Shown: positions 7,971-16,601 of the stretch, piece by piece
Numbering within the stretch: position 1 is the first letter of the stretch
Layout: every line of letters starts with the position of its first letter
NCBI GenBank assembly: GCA_900546715.1
Contig: UREA01000001.1
Location: 1 to 64,000, forward strand
Reading direction: 5' to 3'
Length of the DNA: 64,000 bases
Source of the DNA: an uncultured Mycoplasmatota bacterium
GTDB lineage: Bacteria; Bacillota_I; Bacilli_A; RF39; UBA660
Program-made: the position numbers and the translations under genes
Notes under the pieces: generated by a model
What the model was told of the DNA's origin: nothing
Databases searched by the model: none
Seen by the model: only the letters and a program-made list of their open reading frames with translations

Positions 7971-8412
7971 GATAAGTACCTTCTTCTATTTCTTTTATTT
8001 TTTCAATTCTTCTTAAATGTCTTTCTTCATTTGGGGCTTTGGTAGCTATAAAAGTATCAATTATTTTATATACTTCTTCTATATTTAAATTAATACCTAT
8101 AGCTATAACATTTGCTCCATTATGATTTTTGGCAGTAAAAGCATCATTTTCATCAAATACTCTAGCACATCTTATGCCCTTTACCTTGTTGGCGGCGATA
8201 CTCATACCAATACCTGAACCGCAGACTAGGATACCTAAAGCATTATTTTCTAAAACTTTCTTGCATGTAAGATAGGCGAAATCCGGATAGTCATCGGTTG
8301 GATTATTGGTTAAATCAACAGAATAAGCCTCAATGCCATTACTTTTTAAATAATTAATTATATCATCTTTATACTTTGTTCCTTGATGATCTACACCTAA
8401 AAATATTTTTAT
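7963..8412 (-). CDS. rpiB: Ribose-5-phosphate isomerase B, non-ATG start
   Basis: Interconverts ribose 5-phosphate and ribulose 5-phosphate. The open frame runs well upstream of the first ATG (8205): KIFLGVDHQGTKYKDD, then ILVCGSGIGMSIAANKVKG with the active-site Cys64, then AKNHNGANVIAIG. The result is about 149 residues, the normal RpiB length, without internal stops. No ATG, GTG or TTG is available at the N-terminus: the codons after AAGGAG read CTG, ATA, ATT, ATA, then AAA ATA for the usual K-I. ATA at 8410-8412 or ATT at 8413-8415 must be the start, unless there is a sequence error. It overlaps the ywzB-like gene. Confidence 0.9.
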   Translation of the reverse strand: MKIFLGVDHQGTKYKDDIINYLKSNGIEAYSVDLTNNPTDDYPDFAYLTCKKVLENNALGILVCGSGIGMSIAANKVKGIRCARVFDENDAFTAKNHNGANVIAIGINLNIEEVYKIIDTFIATKAPNEERHLRRIEKIKEIEEGTYHV

Positions 8413-8449
8413 AATTATCAGCTCCTTATATTAATTATACATTAAATAT

Positions 8450-8482
8450 AGAAAAAAAACAAAAATATTACTACTTTTGTTC
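8450..8482 (-). terminator. rpmE terminator
   Basis: AACAAAA pairs with TTTTGTT across the rpmE stop region, followed by a long T-run on the minus strand. Confidence 0.6.
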
Positions 8483-8683
8483 TTGATTTAAGCCAAATTT
8501 TCTATTAAATTGTTCAATCTTTCCAGTCTTCTTTACTTTACCTTGAGTACCTGTATAGAATGGATGACATTCACTACAAATTTCAACATCGATTTTATCT
8601 TTTGTTGACATTGTTTTAAATGTTGCTCCACAAGCACATGTAACAGTAGCTTCTTTCATTTCTGGATGAATATTTGCTTTCAT
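8471..8683 (-). CDS. rpmE: Ribosomal protein bL31, zinc-binding type
   Basis: A 70-residue large-subunit ribosomal protein. It starts [20 protein letters not shown] and carries the CxC...CxxC zinc set (CAC, CSEC), so it is the zinc-containing C+ form. The ribosome-binding site GGAAGGAG is at good distance. The leader contains a stem (8699-8720) directly before it, and a TTGCTA/TATAAT promoter lies upstream. The gene is a single-gene unit between rpiB and the SGNH hydrolase. Confidence 0.97.
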   Translation of the reverse strand: MKANIHPEMKEATVTCACGATFKTMSTKDKIDVEICSECHPFYTGTQGKVKKTGKIEQFNRKFGLNQEQK

Positions 8684-8698
8684 AATTCACTCCTTCCG

Positions 8699-8767
8699 CC
8701 ATGTCAATCTTTTGACATAGTATTTCCTTTGACTTTATTATTATATCATACTTTTTTATTATAGCAA
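8699..8767 (-). promoter_or_regulatory. rpmE promoter and leader hairpin
   Basis: On the minus strand TTGCTA (8762-8767), a 16-bp spacer and TATAAT (8740-8745) form a sigma-A-type promoter. The short leader holds a stem made of ATGTCAA and TTGACAT just before the Shine-Dalgarno sequence. L31 leaders are known autoregulatory elements in Firmicutes; assigning this hairpin to that class is inference. Confidence 0.6.
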
Positions 8768-8799
8768 GTAAAATTAGTACATTTTATTACAACTTAAAG

Positions 8800-9501
8800 T
8801 CATTCAAATAACATATTAATTATTTCATTTGCAATATGCTCATGTGCTAAATAGTTCATATAATAACTAGTTTTATCTAAAAAATATGATTCATTTAGAG
8901 AATAAGCAATTATATCTAAATATTTGGAGTTATATTCTGCGGCGATCTTACTTAAACCCCTATTTATTTCGATGGCATCTTTTCTTTCAAAATTGTAGGC
9001 CGGATACAAGGAGATTATTACTATTTCTTTATCATAAAATTCGCGAATTGTCTTAAGAAGAGTTTCCATTTCTCGTAAATAGTCTTCAATTATTTTAGTT
9101 GATATTTCTTCATATAAAGAAATATCAGCAAGTTCATCTATTCCAATAGCTATAGTTATAACATCGGCCTTGGCAAGTATTTGTTTTATGGGAAGTCTTG
9201 TAAATCTACCTAAAGTATTATCTTCTAGGTAGTCATTTAATTCATGTATTCTTAAGTGACCTTCTGAAAATTCATTATTAAAACTACCTAGTTTATTTTT
9301 CTTCTCTAGATATTCTTTGATATAATCATTAAAACTATTACCCGCAACATTATAAGGAGTCATACCTAGACTCAAGCCATCACCAATGCTTACTAAATCG
9401 ATTTTAGATTTAACTGAAGTAGTATTTATTAGAAAAGTTATGGCTCCCCCGATTAATATTATTAATAATAATTTATATCTTCTTTTTAATTTAATTTTCA
9501 T
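8800..9501 (-). CDS. Membrane-anchored SGNH/GDSL-type hydrolase
   Basis: A basic N-terminus and one membrane segment (LLLIILIGGAITFLI) place the domain outside the cell. Block I reads SIGDGLSLGM, a variant GDSL motif in which the expected nucleophile position is unclear; block III is IAIGIDEL, where GxND is usual; block V may be YLAHEHIANEI. Probably an ester hydrolase acting on a cell-surface substrate. The start chosen (MKIKLKRRYK) has GGGGGAAAAT upstream; an earlier ATG sits inside that site. It directly follows murA. Confidence 0.8.
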   Translation of the reverse strand: MKIKLKRRYKLLLIILIGGAITFLINTTSVKSKIDLVSIGDGLSLGMTPYNVAGNSFNDYIKEYLEKKNKLGSFNNEFSEGHLRIHELNDYLEDNTLGRFTRLPIKQILAKADVITIAIGIDELADISLYEEISTKIIEDYLREMETLLKTIREFYDKEIVIISLYPAYNFERKDAIEINRGLSKIAAEYNSKYLDIIAYSLNESYFLDKTSYYMNYLAHEHIANEIINMLFE

Positions 9502-9535
9502 ATTTTCCCCCATAAAAAAAGTATAATCTATTAAA

Positions 9536-10789
9536 TTATACTTCAACAATTTTTATCTTAGCACCAACAGCGGTAAGTTTTGCAATAATTCTTTCATAAC
9601 CGCGGAGAATATGTTCAGCATCATTGATAATGGTTGTGCCTTCAGCAATAAGACCTGCGGTAACAAGGGCTGCTCCAGCTCGAAGGTCTGTTGCAGTTAT
9701 TTCTTCGCCATGCAAAGGTGTTGGTCCAGTGATTTCGGCATGTTGTCTTTCGGCTTTAATATTGGCTCCCATTTTATTTAAATATTTAACATGTCCCATT
9801 CTATTTTCCCAAATTGTTTCTTCAAATAGAGAGATACCATGAGCTTGAGTAAGCAAAACTGCCATAGGTTGACCTAAGTCTGTTGGAAAACCCGGATATA
9901 CTACCGTTCTAACATTTGTTGGTTTTAAATTATCGGCTTTATTTAAAATAATTTTATGGTTTTGTAATTTAAAATTAACTCCCATTTCTTGTAATTTATT
10001 AAGTAAAACAATATTATGTTCTGGAATCATACCTTCAATTGTTAAATTATCTCCTAGTAAGGCTCCCATAATGATGTAGGTGCCAGCTTCAATACGATCT
10101 GGTATTACTTTTATTTCAGCTCCATGTAGTTCATCTACACCTTCAATAGTTATTTGTTCAGTACCTGCTCCCTTAATTTTAGCTCCCATATTATTTAGAA
10201 GTTCTGCTATATTACTTATTTCAGCTTCCCTTGCAGCATTCATAATATGAGTTGTTCCTTTTGCCATAGATGCTGCAATCATTATGTTAACAGTTGCTCC
10301 AACTGATGCGAAATCAAGGAAGATATCTGCACCTTTTAGTTCTTCGGCTTCGATTATATATTTACTATCTTCTTTAGTGATATTTGCTCCTAGAGCTTCA
10401 AAGCCTTTTAAATGTAAATCAATGGGACGAGAACCAATATTACAACCGCCAGGAAAATACATTTCAACTTTTTTAAATCTCGCAAGTAGTGCTCCCATAA
10501 AATAATATGATGCTCGAAGTTTGTTACTTAAAGTTTCAGGTATTACTTTGTTTTCTAAATTACTTGCATCAATTTCAATTGTGCCACTACCACGATGAAC
10601 TGATACATTTAATAATTTTAATATTTCAAGTAAGGCATCTTTATCAGAAATATTGGGAACATTTGATATTTTAACTGGACCTTTAGCCATAATAGCTGCA
10701 GGAATAAGGGCAACTACACTATTTTTTGCACCTCCAATCTTAATTTTACCACTTAGTGGATGATTTCCTTCGATAATGATTCTTTTCAT
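9536..10789 (-). CDS. murA: UDP-GlcNAc 1-carboxyvinyltransferase MurA
   Basis: Catalyses the first committed step of peptidoglycan synthesis, transferring enolpyruvate from PEP to UDP-GlcNAc in the cytoplasm. KIGGAKNSVVALIPAAIM is near the N-terminus, and the active-site loop PGGCNIGSRPIDLH has catalytic Cys116, the target of fosfomycin. At 417 residues it is full length. AAGGAGG lies before the ATG. Its position upstream of the spoIID block matches B. subtilis murAA. Confidence 0.97.
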   Translation of the reverse strand: MKRIIIEGNHPLSGKIKIGGAKNSVVALIPAAIMAKGPVKISNVPNISDKDALLEILKLLNVSVHRGSGTIEIDASNLENKVIPETLSNKLRASYYFMGALLARFKKVEMYFPGGCNIGSRPIDLHLKGFEALGANITKEDSKYIIEAEELKGADIFLDFASVGATVNIMIAASMAKGTTHIMNAAREAEISNIAELLNNMGAKIKGAGTEQITIEGVDELHGAEIKVIPDRIEAGTYIIMGALLGDNLTIEGMIPEHNIVLLNKLQEMGVNFKLQNHKIILNKADNLKPTNVRTVVYPGFPTDLGQPMAVLLTQAHGISLFEETIWENRMGHVKYLNKMGANIKAERQHAEITGPTPLHGEEITATDLRAGAALVTAGLIAEGTTIINDAEHILRGYERIIAKLTAVGAKIKIVEV

Positions 10790-10833
10790 ACAACCTCCTT
10801 ATAAGTTTTTTAGTAATTTCATTATATCACATT

Positions 10834-11367
10834 TTAGATGAAAAGGTGAAATATTCCTAAAATTAATAACAGAAATATGCCTAATATTATAGCATACTTT
10901 CCGATAAGTTTGCTACTATATTTTCCAATAATTATTCCTAAATAAGTAAATGATGCACTACAAAGAGCAAAAATAACACTAGCTATATAATAATTATTGG
11001 TTATATCATTTATACCAAGACCAACAGAAAAAGAATCAATGCTTACACTTAGAGCAAAAATGAGTATGCCAATTATATTTAAATTAATTTCTGCTGATTC
11101 ATCTTTAAAATAATGAATAGCTAAATTTATTCCAAGAACAATTAGGACTGTACCTAAAATTATATTGCTAGCTAAATTAAGCAAATTAATTAAAGTAATA
11201 CCTATAAAATTACCTAGAATAGGCATAAAAAAATGGAATATTCCAACAAATAACGGCAATATTTTAATTAATTTATTTTCAGAAATAGTTCCTAAAGTTA
11301 GAGACAAAGAAAAAGTATCCATTGATAAAGATATTCCGATTAGTAAAATGGATACTATTTCTCTCAT
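10834..11367 (-). CDS. mntP: MntP-family manganese efflux pump
   Basis: Six predicted membrane segments with two internally related halves, each opening with an acidic motif: SMDTFSLSLTLG at the N-terminus and SIDSFSVGLGIN after the midpoint. This is the DUF204/MntP layout (177 residues). MntP exports Mn2+; the sporulation-linked paralogue YtaF has the same fold, so the precise role is less certain. AGGTGAT precedes the ATG. It follows spoIIR, near the corresponding place in B. subtilis. Confidence 0.85.
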   Translation of the reverse strand: MREIVSILLIGISLSMDTFSLSLTLGTISENKLIKILPLFVGIFHFFMPILGNFIGITLINLLNLASNIILGTVLIVLGINLAIHYFKDESAEINLNIIGILIFALSVSIDSFSVGLGINDITNNYYIASVIFALCSASFTYLGIIIGKYSSKLIGKYAIILGIFLLLILGIFHLFI

Positions 11368-11395
11368 GATATCACCTAAAAAACTATATGCAAGA

Positions 11396-11905
11396 CTAGC
11401 TAAATTTATCTATTATTTCTTTAATATATGTTGTATAAGTTACTTCATCATAATTTGCCTCACTTGCCTCAAGTAAGCAAAGCGGTGGAAATAATACACA
11501 CCACCAATTATCACCAACACCTTCTCCTAAAGTGATTACTAAAGATTCATAATTGCCTTCTGCATAGTGAACTCCTTTATAAGTTTTTTCAGGAAAATAA
11601 TTATTACCATAGTTGATATTATAATCTATATTATGTTTATCAATTATTTCTTCTAACCTATACATATTTTCATTTATTAACTTTTTAGTATCATCATGAT
11701 TATTAGAACTCATTAATATATCTGCTAACACTGGTTCTATTTCCGTTTTAATTAAATATTTTTCTGTTTGATCTTCTAGAGTATTAGAATTTGCTATAAT
11801 TCTAAATCTAATGGCATCACTTGGTATTAAAACTTCATTTTCATTTTTACTTACACACACTACTAAAGTTATTAAAAATAAAATAACAATTAGCTTTTTC
11901 AACAT
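11396..11905 (-). CDS. spoIIR: Stage II sporulation protein R (SpoIIR)
   Basis: A forespore-made signalling protein that triggers SpoIIGA to process pro-sigma-E. It has an N-terminal export segment (LKKLIVILFLITLVV), then RFRIIANSNTLEDQTEK and the family signature GDNWWCVLFPPLC near the C-terminus. At about 169 residues it is somewhat short. A GTG two codons upstream is possible, but AGGTG favours this ATG. It lies directly after prmC, as in B. subtilis. Confidence 0.95.
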   Translation of the reverse strand: MLKKLIVILFLITLVVCVSKNENEVLIPSDAIRFRIIANSNTLEDQTEKYLIKTEIEPVLADILMSSNNHDDTKKLINENMYRLEEIIDKHNIDYNINYGNNYFPEKTYKGVHYAEGNYESLVITLGEGVGDNWWCVLFPPLCLLEASEANYDEVTYTTYIKEIIDKFS

Positions 11906-11942
11906 AATCACCTGATTAAATATTGTCTAATTGTTATTTAAT

Positions 11943-12671
11943 TTATTCATTAAAGATAAATAAATATCTAATTCTATTTGTTAGGTCACACTCAAATTTA
12001 TAATTTGTAATGCCCTCTTCTTTTAAAAATTCTTCTAATAAATTTTCTTCATTATCTCCAATTTCAAAAGCCATAAAGCCATTTTTATTTAATTTATTTA
12101 GATTATTTTTAATTATTTTTTTATAAAAATAGATGCCTTCTTCATCCGCAAATAAGGCAATGCGCGGTTCATATTTTAAGACATTTTCAGCTACATAGCC
12201 ATTCTTTGGAATATATGGTGGGTTTGAAATTATAATGTCATACATGTTTTCAAGTGGTTTAGTAATATCACTTTCATAAAAATTAATATCAACATTATTT
12301 TCCCTAGCATTAAGTTTGGCTAAATCTAGAGCATCCTTTGAAATATCTATGGCAGAAACTTCAGAATCTAATTCTTTTTTTAGGGCTATAGCAATACAAC
12401 CACTACCAGTTCCAAGGTCAATAATATTTATTTTACGGTTAAATTTTTTAGCATAATCTATAGTTTTTTCTACTAAATATTCAGTTTCGGGACGAGGTAT
12501 TAAAACATTCTCTGAAACATTAATGAGACTATTATAAAAATAAACATTGCCAATTAAATATTGAACTGGGTATCCGGACTTTATTTTGACAAGAATTTCT
12601 TCTATAGTTTTAGGATACTTTTCTTTTAGAAGTTCCCAATCTTTAAAACTTAAAAATTCTGGTTTATTCAA
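11943..12671 (-). CDS. prmC: Release factor glutamine methyltransferase PrmC, short N-terminus
   Basis: N5-methylates the Gln of the GGQ motif of release factors using SAM. It has a SAM-binding loop (IIDLGTGSGCIAIAL) and catalytic motif SNPPYIPKNGY. The protein is about 242 residues; most homologues are near 280, and the missing part is the N-terminal helical domain that grips the release factor. The best start is TTG at 12671 with GGAG six bases before it, overlapping the end of prfA by eight bases. A TTG at 12686 would add five residues. Confidence 0.93.
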   Translation of the reverse strand: MNKPEFLSFKDWELLKEKYPKTIEEILVKIKSGYPVQYLIGNVYFYNSLINVSENVLIPRPETEYLVEKTIDYAKKFNRKINIIDLGTGSGCIAIALKKELDSEVSAIDISKDALDLAKLNARENNVDINFYESDITKPLENMYDIIISNPPYIPKNGYVAENVLKYEPRIALFADEEGIYFYKKIIKNNLNKLNKNGFMAFEIGDNEENLLEEFLKEEGITNYKFECDLTNRIRYLFIFNE

Positions 12672-13728
12672 ATTTTTCTCCAGCAAGTTTTAGTTTTAAA
12701 TCTTCAGTTTGTAAAGCTTCAATGATTGGCTCTAAATCGCCATCCATAACTTTATCAAGATTCATTACAGAAAAGTTTATTCTATGGTCTGTTACTCTAT
12801 TTTGTGGGTAATTATATGTTCTTATTTTTTCAGAACGGTCCCCAGTACCAATTTTTGATTTTCTTTCTATACCCATTTCTTGTTCTTCTTTTTGACGAAT
12901 AGCATCATTTATTTTAATTTTAAGTAAGTTTAGAGCTCTTTCACGATTTTGAAGTTGGCTTCTTTCTGTTTGACAAGTTACAACTACACCAGTTGGAATA
13001 TGGGTAAGTCTTACAGCAGAATTAGCAGTATTTACTGATTGTCCTCCTGCTCCACTTGAGTGATAAACATCCATTTTAATATCACTTTCTTTAATATCAA
13101 TGTTAGATGTTTCAACTTCAGGCATAACCAAAACTGTTGCAGTTGATGTATGAATTCTACCACTTGCTTCCGTTTGAGGTACTCTTTGAACACGATGTGA
13201 TCCACTTTCGTATTTTAGTTTAGAGTATACATTATCCCCTTTAACCATGAATTCGATTTGGGAAAATCCACCGCTGGTACCTTCAACAGCATGAATTACT
13301 TCAATTTTCCAACCATTATCTTCAGCATAATAAGAATACATTCTAAATAGGTCTCCCGCGAAGATATTGGCTTCATCTCCACCAGCTGCTCCTCTTATTT
13401 CCATGATAACATTCTTGCCGTCGAATTCATCCTTTGGTACTAAAAGAATTTCTAATTTTGCTTTTAATTCTTCTAGTTTTTGGGATAATTCTGTTATTTC
13501 ACTTTGAGCTATATCTTTTAATTCTGGATCTTCTGCCATAGCCTCAGCTTGATGCAAATTATCATCAACTTTTTTGTATTCTTCATAAGTTTTAACTGTT
13601 TCTTCTAAATCACTTTGTTCTTTTGATAATTCTTTTAATTTATTAAAGTCATTTAATACTTCCGGTTTTACTAATTCTTCACTTAATTCATTATATCTTT
13701 TTTCTATTGCAATTAATCTATTAAACAT
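12664..13728 (-). CDS. prfA: Peptide chain release factor 1
   Basis: Reads UAA and UAG and releases the peptide. It has a long N-terminal helical domain, GAAGGDEANIF, and the catalytic GGQ at residues 228-230 in SSGAGGQSVNTANSAVRL. At 354 residues it is full length. It is co-translated with prmC, which modifies this GGQ glutamine. AGGAGG-like bases precede the ATG. Confidence 0.97.
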   Translation of the reverse strand: MFNRLIAIEKRYNELSEELVKPEVLNDFNKLKELSKEQSDLEETVKTYEEYKKVDDNLHQAEAMAEDPELKDIAQSEITELSQKLEELKAKLEILLVPKDEFDGKNVIMEIRGAAGGDEANIFAGDLFRMYSYYAEDNGWKIEVIHAVEGTSGGFSQIEFMVKGDNVYSKLKYESGSHRVQRVPQTEASGRIHTSTATVLVMPEVETSNIDIKESDIKMDVYHSSGAGGQSVNTANSAVRLTHIPTGVVVTCQTERSQLQNRERALNLLKIKINDAIRQKEEQEMGIERKSKIGTGDRSEKIRTYNYPQNRVTDHRINFSVMNLDKVMDGDLEPIIEALQTEDLKLKLAGEKFE

Positions 13729-13771
13729 AATTTCCTCCTTCTATTTTTATTAATAAATTATGGAAACTACG

Positions 13772-14215
13772 CTATAAGTTACTTTCGTCTTCTGGATCGT
13801 CCATTACAACAAAATCCGATAGGTCATCATCATCTACTACATCATCTGTTTCATCATCTTTGTCATAGAATATATCATCTTCTTCTTCAAGTTCAATATC
13901 TTCTTCAATGTCTTCTTCAATTAGTTCTTCTTCATCATCTTCATCTTCTTCAATAACAATATCTAATTTATGTCTTGATTGTAAATCCCAATAACCATTT
14001 TTTAACATAATAAATTTTTTATTGATACTCATAAGTTCAAAAAAATCTACTAATCTTTCATCAATAACTTCTTCAGGTAAATCTAAGACTTCACATACTT
14101 TTTTAAATATGTCTCGAAGTTTCATTTTTTTACCACTTTCTTGCAAAACTAAAGCTGCAATATCATCATAACCCATTAATTCTAACTCTTCTTTTGGCAT
14201 TTCATTTAATTTCAT
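13772..14215 (-). CDS. rpoE: RNA polymerase delta subunit RpoE
   Basis: A Firmicutes-specific RNA polymerase subunit that helps recycling and promoter selectivity. The first ~90 residues form the HARE-HTH domain (SGKKMKLRDIFKKVCEVLDL); the last ~60 are almost entirely Asp and Glu, the disordered acidic tail. A GTG two codons upstream is too near the AAGGAG, so the ATG at 14215 is used. argS ends 11 bases upstream, so the two may be cotranscribed. Confidence 0.95.
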   Translation of the reverse strand: MKLNEMPKEELELMGYDDIAALVLQESGKKMKLRDIFKKVCEVLDLPEEVIDERLVDFFELMSINKKFIMLKNGYWDLQSRHKLDIVIEEDEDDEEELIEEDIEEDIELEEEDDIFYDKDDETDDVVDDDDLSDFVVMDDPEDESNL

Positions 14216-14226
14216 AAACACTCTCC

Positions 14227-15834
14227 TTACATTTTATCTGGTGGTATTACTCCAATTAAATCAAGGGCATTTTTAATTGTTTGCCTTACTGATTTAATTA
14301 GTAATATTCTTTCTTTAGTTATTTCTTCATCTTCTGTAATTATCCTAATGCGTGAATAATAATTGTGAAAAGTATTTGCTAAATCATATACATAATTAGT
14401 AATTAAATGTGGTAGTTCTTTAGTTGCGGCATTTTTTACTACTTCTGGAAATGCATATACTTTTTCTAACACATTATATGAATCTTCTTCATTTAATGCA
14501 TCCATTTTTGCAGGTATTTCATTAAAATCATTTTCTTTTAAGATTGATGAAATTCTTGCATAGGCATAACATACATAATAAACAGGATTTTCATTTGATT
14601 TAGATTTAGCTAGATTAAGGTCAAAATCCATTTGTGTATCTAAGCTGCTTTTAACAAAATAGTATCTGGCTGCATTAATGCCAACCTCATCAATTAATTC
14701 TTTTAAAGTAACAGATTTGCCTGTTCTTTTGCTCATTTTTACTACATCACCATCTTGGATTAAACGAACTAATTGTAAAAGTTTTACTTCAAGTTTTTCG
14801 GGATCATTACCTAAAGCTTTTACACTACTTTTAAGTCTAGCAACATAACCATGATGATCTGTTCCAAAGATATCAATCATTTTATCATAACCACGATTGT
14901 ATTTATCTAAGTGATAAGCAATATCTGGAACTAAATAAGTTAAAGTTTTATCTTCCTTAACTAAAACATGGTCAACTTCATCAAATATACTACTGCATTT
15001 AAACCACAATGCTCCATCCCGTTCATAAGTATAACCATTTTTTGTTAATATGTCTATAATATTTTGTAAATTATATTTATTTCTTATTTCTTTTTCAGAT
15101 GTATATACATCATAGTTGATACGATATTCTTTTAAATCAGCAATAATTTTCGCAATTAATTTTTCTGTTGCATAAGTTTTATAAAATTCAATATCTTTAT
15201 CTAATAGAGAATCTTGATGTTCTTCATATAAATTTTTAGCCATTTCAATTATTTCTTTACCATGATATCCTTCATCAGGTAGCGGATAATCCTTACCACA
15301 TACTTCATAGTATCTTGATTTTAGTGATTCACCTAAATTATTTATTTGGTTTCCGGCGTCATTAATATAATATTCTTCAGTTACATCAAAACCCGAAAAA
15401 CGCATTATGCGGGCTAGAGAATCACCATAAGCACCACCACGAGCATTGCCTAGGTGAAGAATTCCCGTAGGATTGGCACTAACAAATTCGATATTTACTT
15501 TTTTACCATTACCAATATTTGATGAACCATATCTATCTTTTTCAGTGAGTACTTTTTTAATGTTTTCAACTAAATAATCTTTTTTGACAAAAAAGTTAAT
15601 AAAACCAGGTGCTTTAACTTCCATTTTTGTTATGTTATCATTATTTATATTTTCAACTATGAGATTTGCTATTTCTAAGGGATTTTTACCTAAAACCTTA
15701 GTTAATTTCATAGCAATATTAGTAGAATAATCACCAAAATCTTTTTGTTTTGGTACATCTATTTCTACACTTATATCTTTAAAATCTAATTTTTTTAAAC
15801 TATCATTTATAGCTTCAATAAGTAATTCTTTCAT
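14227..15834 (-). CDS. argS: Arginyl-tRNA synthetase
   Basis: Class I aminoacyl-tRNA synthetase charging tRNA-Arg. An N-terminal Add-1 domain is followed by the HIGH-type motif in SANPTGILHLGNARGGAYGD, the KMSK motif in VVKMSKRTGKSVTL, and the C-terminal DALR anticodon-binding domain. At 535 residues it is slightly short but complete. AAAGGA precedes the ATG, two bases after the ywiB-like stop, so they form one operon as in B. subtilis ywiB-argS. Confidence 0.97.
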   Translation of the reverse strand: MKELLIEAINDSLKKLDFKDISVEIDVPKQKDFGDYSTNIAMKLTKVLGKNPLEIANLIVENINNDNITKMEVKAPGFINFFVKKDYLVENIKKVLTEKDRYGSSNIGNGKKVNIEFVSANPTGILHLGNARGGAYGDSLARIMRFSGFDVTEEYYINDAGNQINNLGESLKSRYYEVCGKDYPLPDEGYHGKEIIEMAKNLYEEHQDSLLDKDIEFYKTYATEKLIAKIIADLKEYRINYDVYTSEKEIRNKYNLQNIIDILTKNGYTYERDGALWFKCSSIFDEVDHVLVKEDKTLTYLVPDIAYHLDKYNRGYDKMIDIFGTDHHGYVARLKSSVKALGNDPEKLEVKLLQLVRLIQDGDVVKMSKRTGKSVTLKELIDEVGINAARYYFVKSSLDTQMDFDLNLAKSKSNENPVYYVCYAYARISSILKENDFNEIPAKMDALNEEDSYNVLEKVYAFPEVVKNAATKELPHLITNYVYDLANTFHNYYSRIRIITEDEEITKERILLIKSVRQTIKNALDLIGVIPPDKM

Positions 15835-15836
15835 AA

Positions 15837-16169
15837 CTATCCTTTCAATAAAATTTTAATTGTTTTTTCATCATCATCTAGTTTATATCTTAATTTAATT
15901 AAGTTATCTATTATTTCTAATTCCGATTCGATATCAAAACTACATGATTCTCCGGTATCAAATGTAAATGAGCAAATATTGTTATTAAAATCTATTTCCA
16001 TATTATAATCTTTAGCTGTTCTTTTATACAATTTATTTTTAAAATTTATAAGATTTGTCACATCATCTTCTAGAAATTTTAGATACTCTCCTTCAGCGTA
16101 TTCACATAAAGCATTTTCTAAATTTATTATGTCTTCATCATTACTTGTTAAGGTCCAATCTATTTTCAA
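15837..16169 (-). CDS. YwiB-like DUF1934 protein
   Basis: A 110-residue cytoplasmic protein, mostly beta strands: KRTAKDYNMEIDFNNN and IKLRYKLDDDEKTIKILL resemble the barrel of the calycin-like DUF1934/YwiB family, of unknown function. The position immediately upstream of argS supports this. The start codon is TTG with GAGGTGC upstream. A TATAAT at 16200-16205 on the minus strand could be its -10 box. The family call is moderate and rests partly on synteny. Confidence 0.72.
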   Translation of the reverse strand: MKIDWTLTSNDEDIINLENALCEYAEGEYLKFLEDDVTNLINFKNKLYKRTAKDYNMEIDFNNNICSFTFDTGESCSFDIESELEIIDNLIKLRYKLDDDEKTIKILLKG

Positions 16170-16288
16170 TAATAAGCACCTCGCTTTTTTTTCTAAAACA
16201 TTATAGCATATGCTTTTATTATCCGCAATAAAAAGTGATAAAAGTTTAATAAAAATTTAGTTAAAAACAAAAATCAAATAATTTTCTT

Positions 16289-16357
16289 TGTCGAATTTTG
16301 GCTTGTTTTGTCGAATCGTGTCGAAGTGCTTGCAAACAAAAAAATAACAGCTATAAT
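16289..16357 (+). promoter_or_regulatory. Three Spo0A-type boxes plus sigma-A promoter, peptide locus 1
   Basis: TGTCGAA occurs at 16289-16295, 16309-16315 and 16319-16325 (spacings 20 and 10 bp). The last box ends five bases before TTGCAA (16330-16335); after a 16-bp spacer comes TATAAT (16352-16357). This is the arrangement of a Spo0A-activated sigma-A promoter. The same layout is repeated at 21352-21420. Confidence 0.75.
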
Positions 16358-16360
16358 AGA

Positions 16361-16452
16361 TAACCGTTACCTGTAATTGGTGCAGCGCCGACGGTCTTTT
16401 TAGCTAAAGACTCCAGGGGGTCATAGATATGATTCTTAAGAGGAGGTCAAGG
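16361..16452 (+). other. Structured leader of peptide locus 1
   Basis: The predicted transcript starts with a hairpin-prone AGATAAC...GTTACCT. It then has ACCGT pairing with ACGGT and followed by TCTTTTT, which looks like an early terminator. GTCTTT and AAAGAC overlap this as a possible competing hairpin. Two strong Shine-Dalgarno sequences (AGGAGG near 16441, GAGGAG at 16455) follow. Confidence 0.45.
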
Positions 16453-16467
16453 TTGAGGAGACAGTTT

Positions 16468-16557
16468 ATGATTAGAATATTAAAATCCTATATCATGATA
16501 ATTATTAATATTAAAATAAAATTTAGTATTAATAAGAAAGACGCCACTAGAAAGTAG
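16468..16557 (+). CDS. Small basic hydrophobic peptide, putative type I toxin 1
   Basis: A 29-codon ORF beginning MIRILKSYIMIIINIKIK and ending KKDATRK: a short hydrophobic stretch followed by a charged tail, typical in form of type I toxin peptides. GAGGAG lies seven bases before the ATG; a TTG at 16453 with its own AGGAGG would add five residues in frame. It is expressed from a Spo0A-box promoter, and its last ~27 bases are covered by an antisense RNA from 16601. The peptide does not resemble the one in the sister locus in sequence, only in size and position. The toxin role is inference. Confidence 0.55.
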   Translation: MIRILKSYIMIIINIKIKFSINKKDATRK

Positions 16558-16601
16558 CGCCAAACCAATTTCTGGCGTTACCCAATATGGGTAACACTTA
16601 C
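16531..16601 (-). ncRNA. Antisense RNA of peptide locus 1 (antitoxin-like)
   Basis: On the minus strand TTGTAA (16631-16636), a 17-bp spacer and TATATT (16608-16613) give a promoter with a start near 16601. The RNA begins with a GTTACCC/GGGTAAC hairpin and ends in a GGCGCTAC/GTGGCGTC hairpin (16540-16561) followed by TTTCTTATT. Its length is about 70 bases and it overlaps the 3' end of the peptide ORF. The promoter and both hairpins recur in locus 2 with different stem sequences. Confidence 0.65.
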
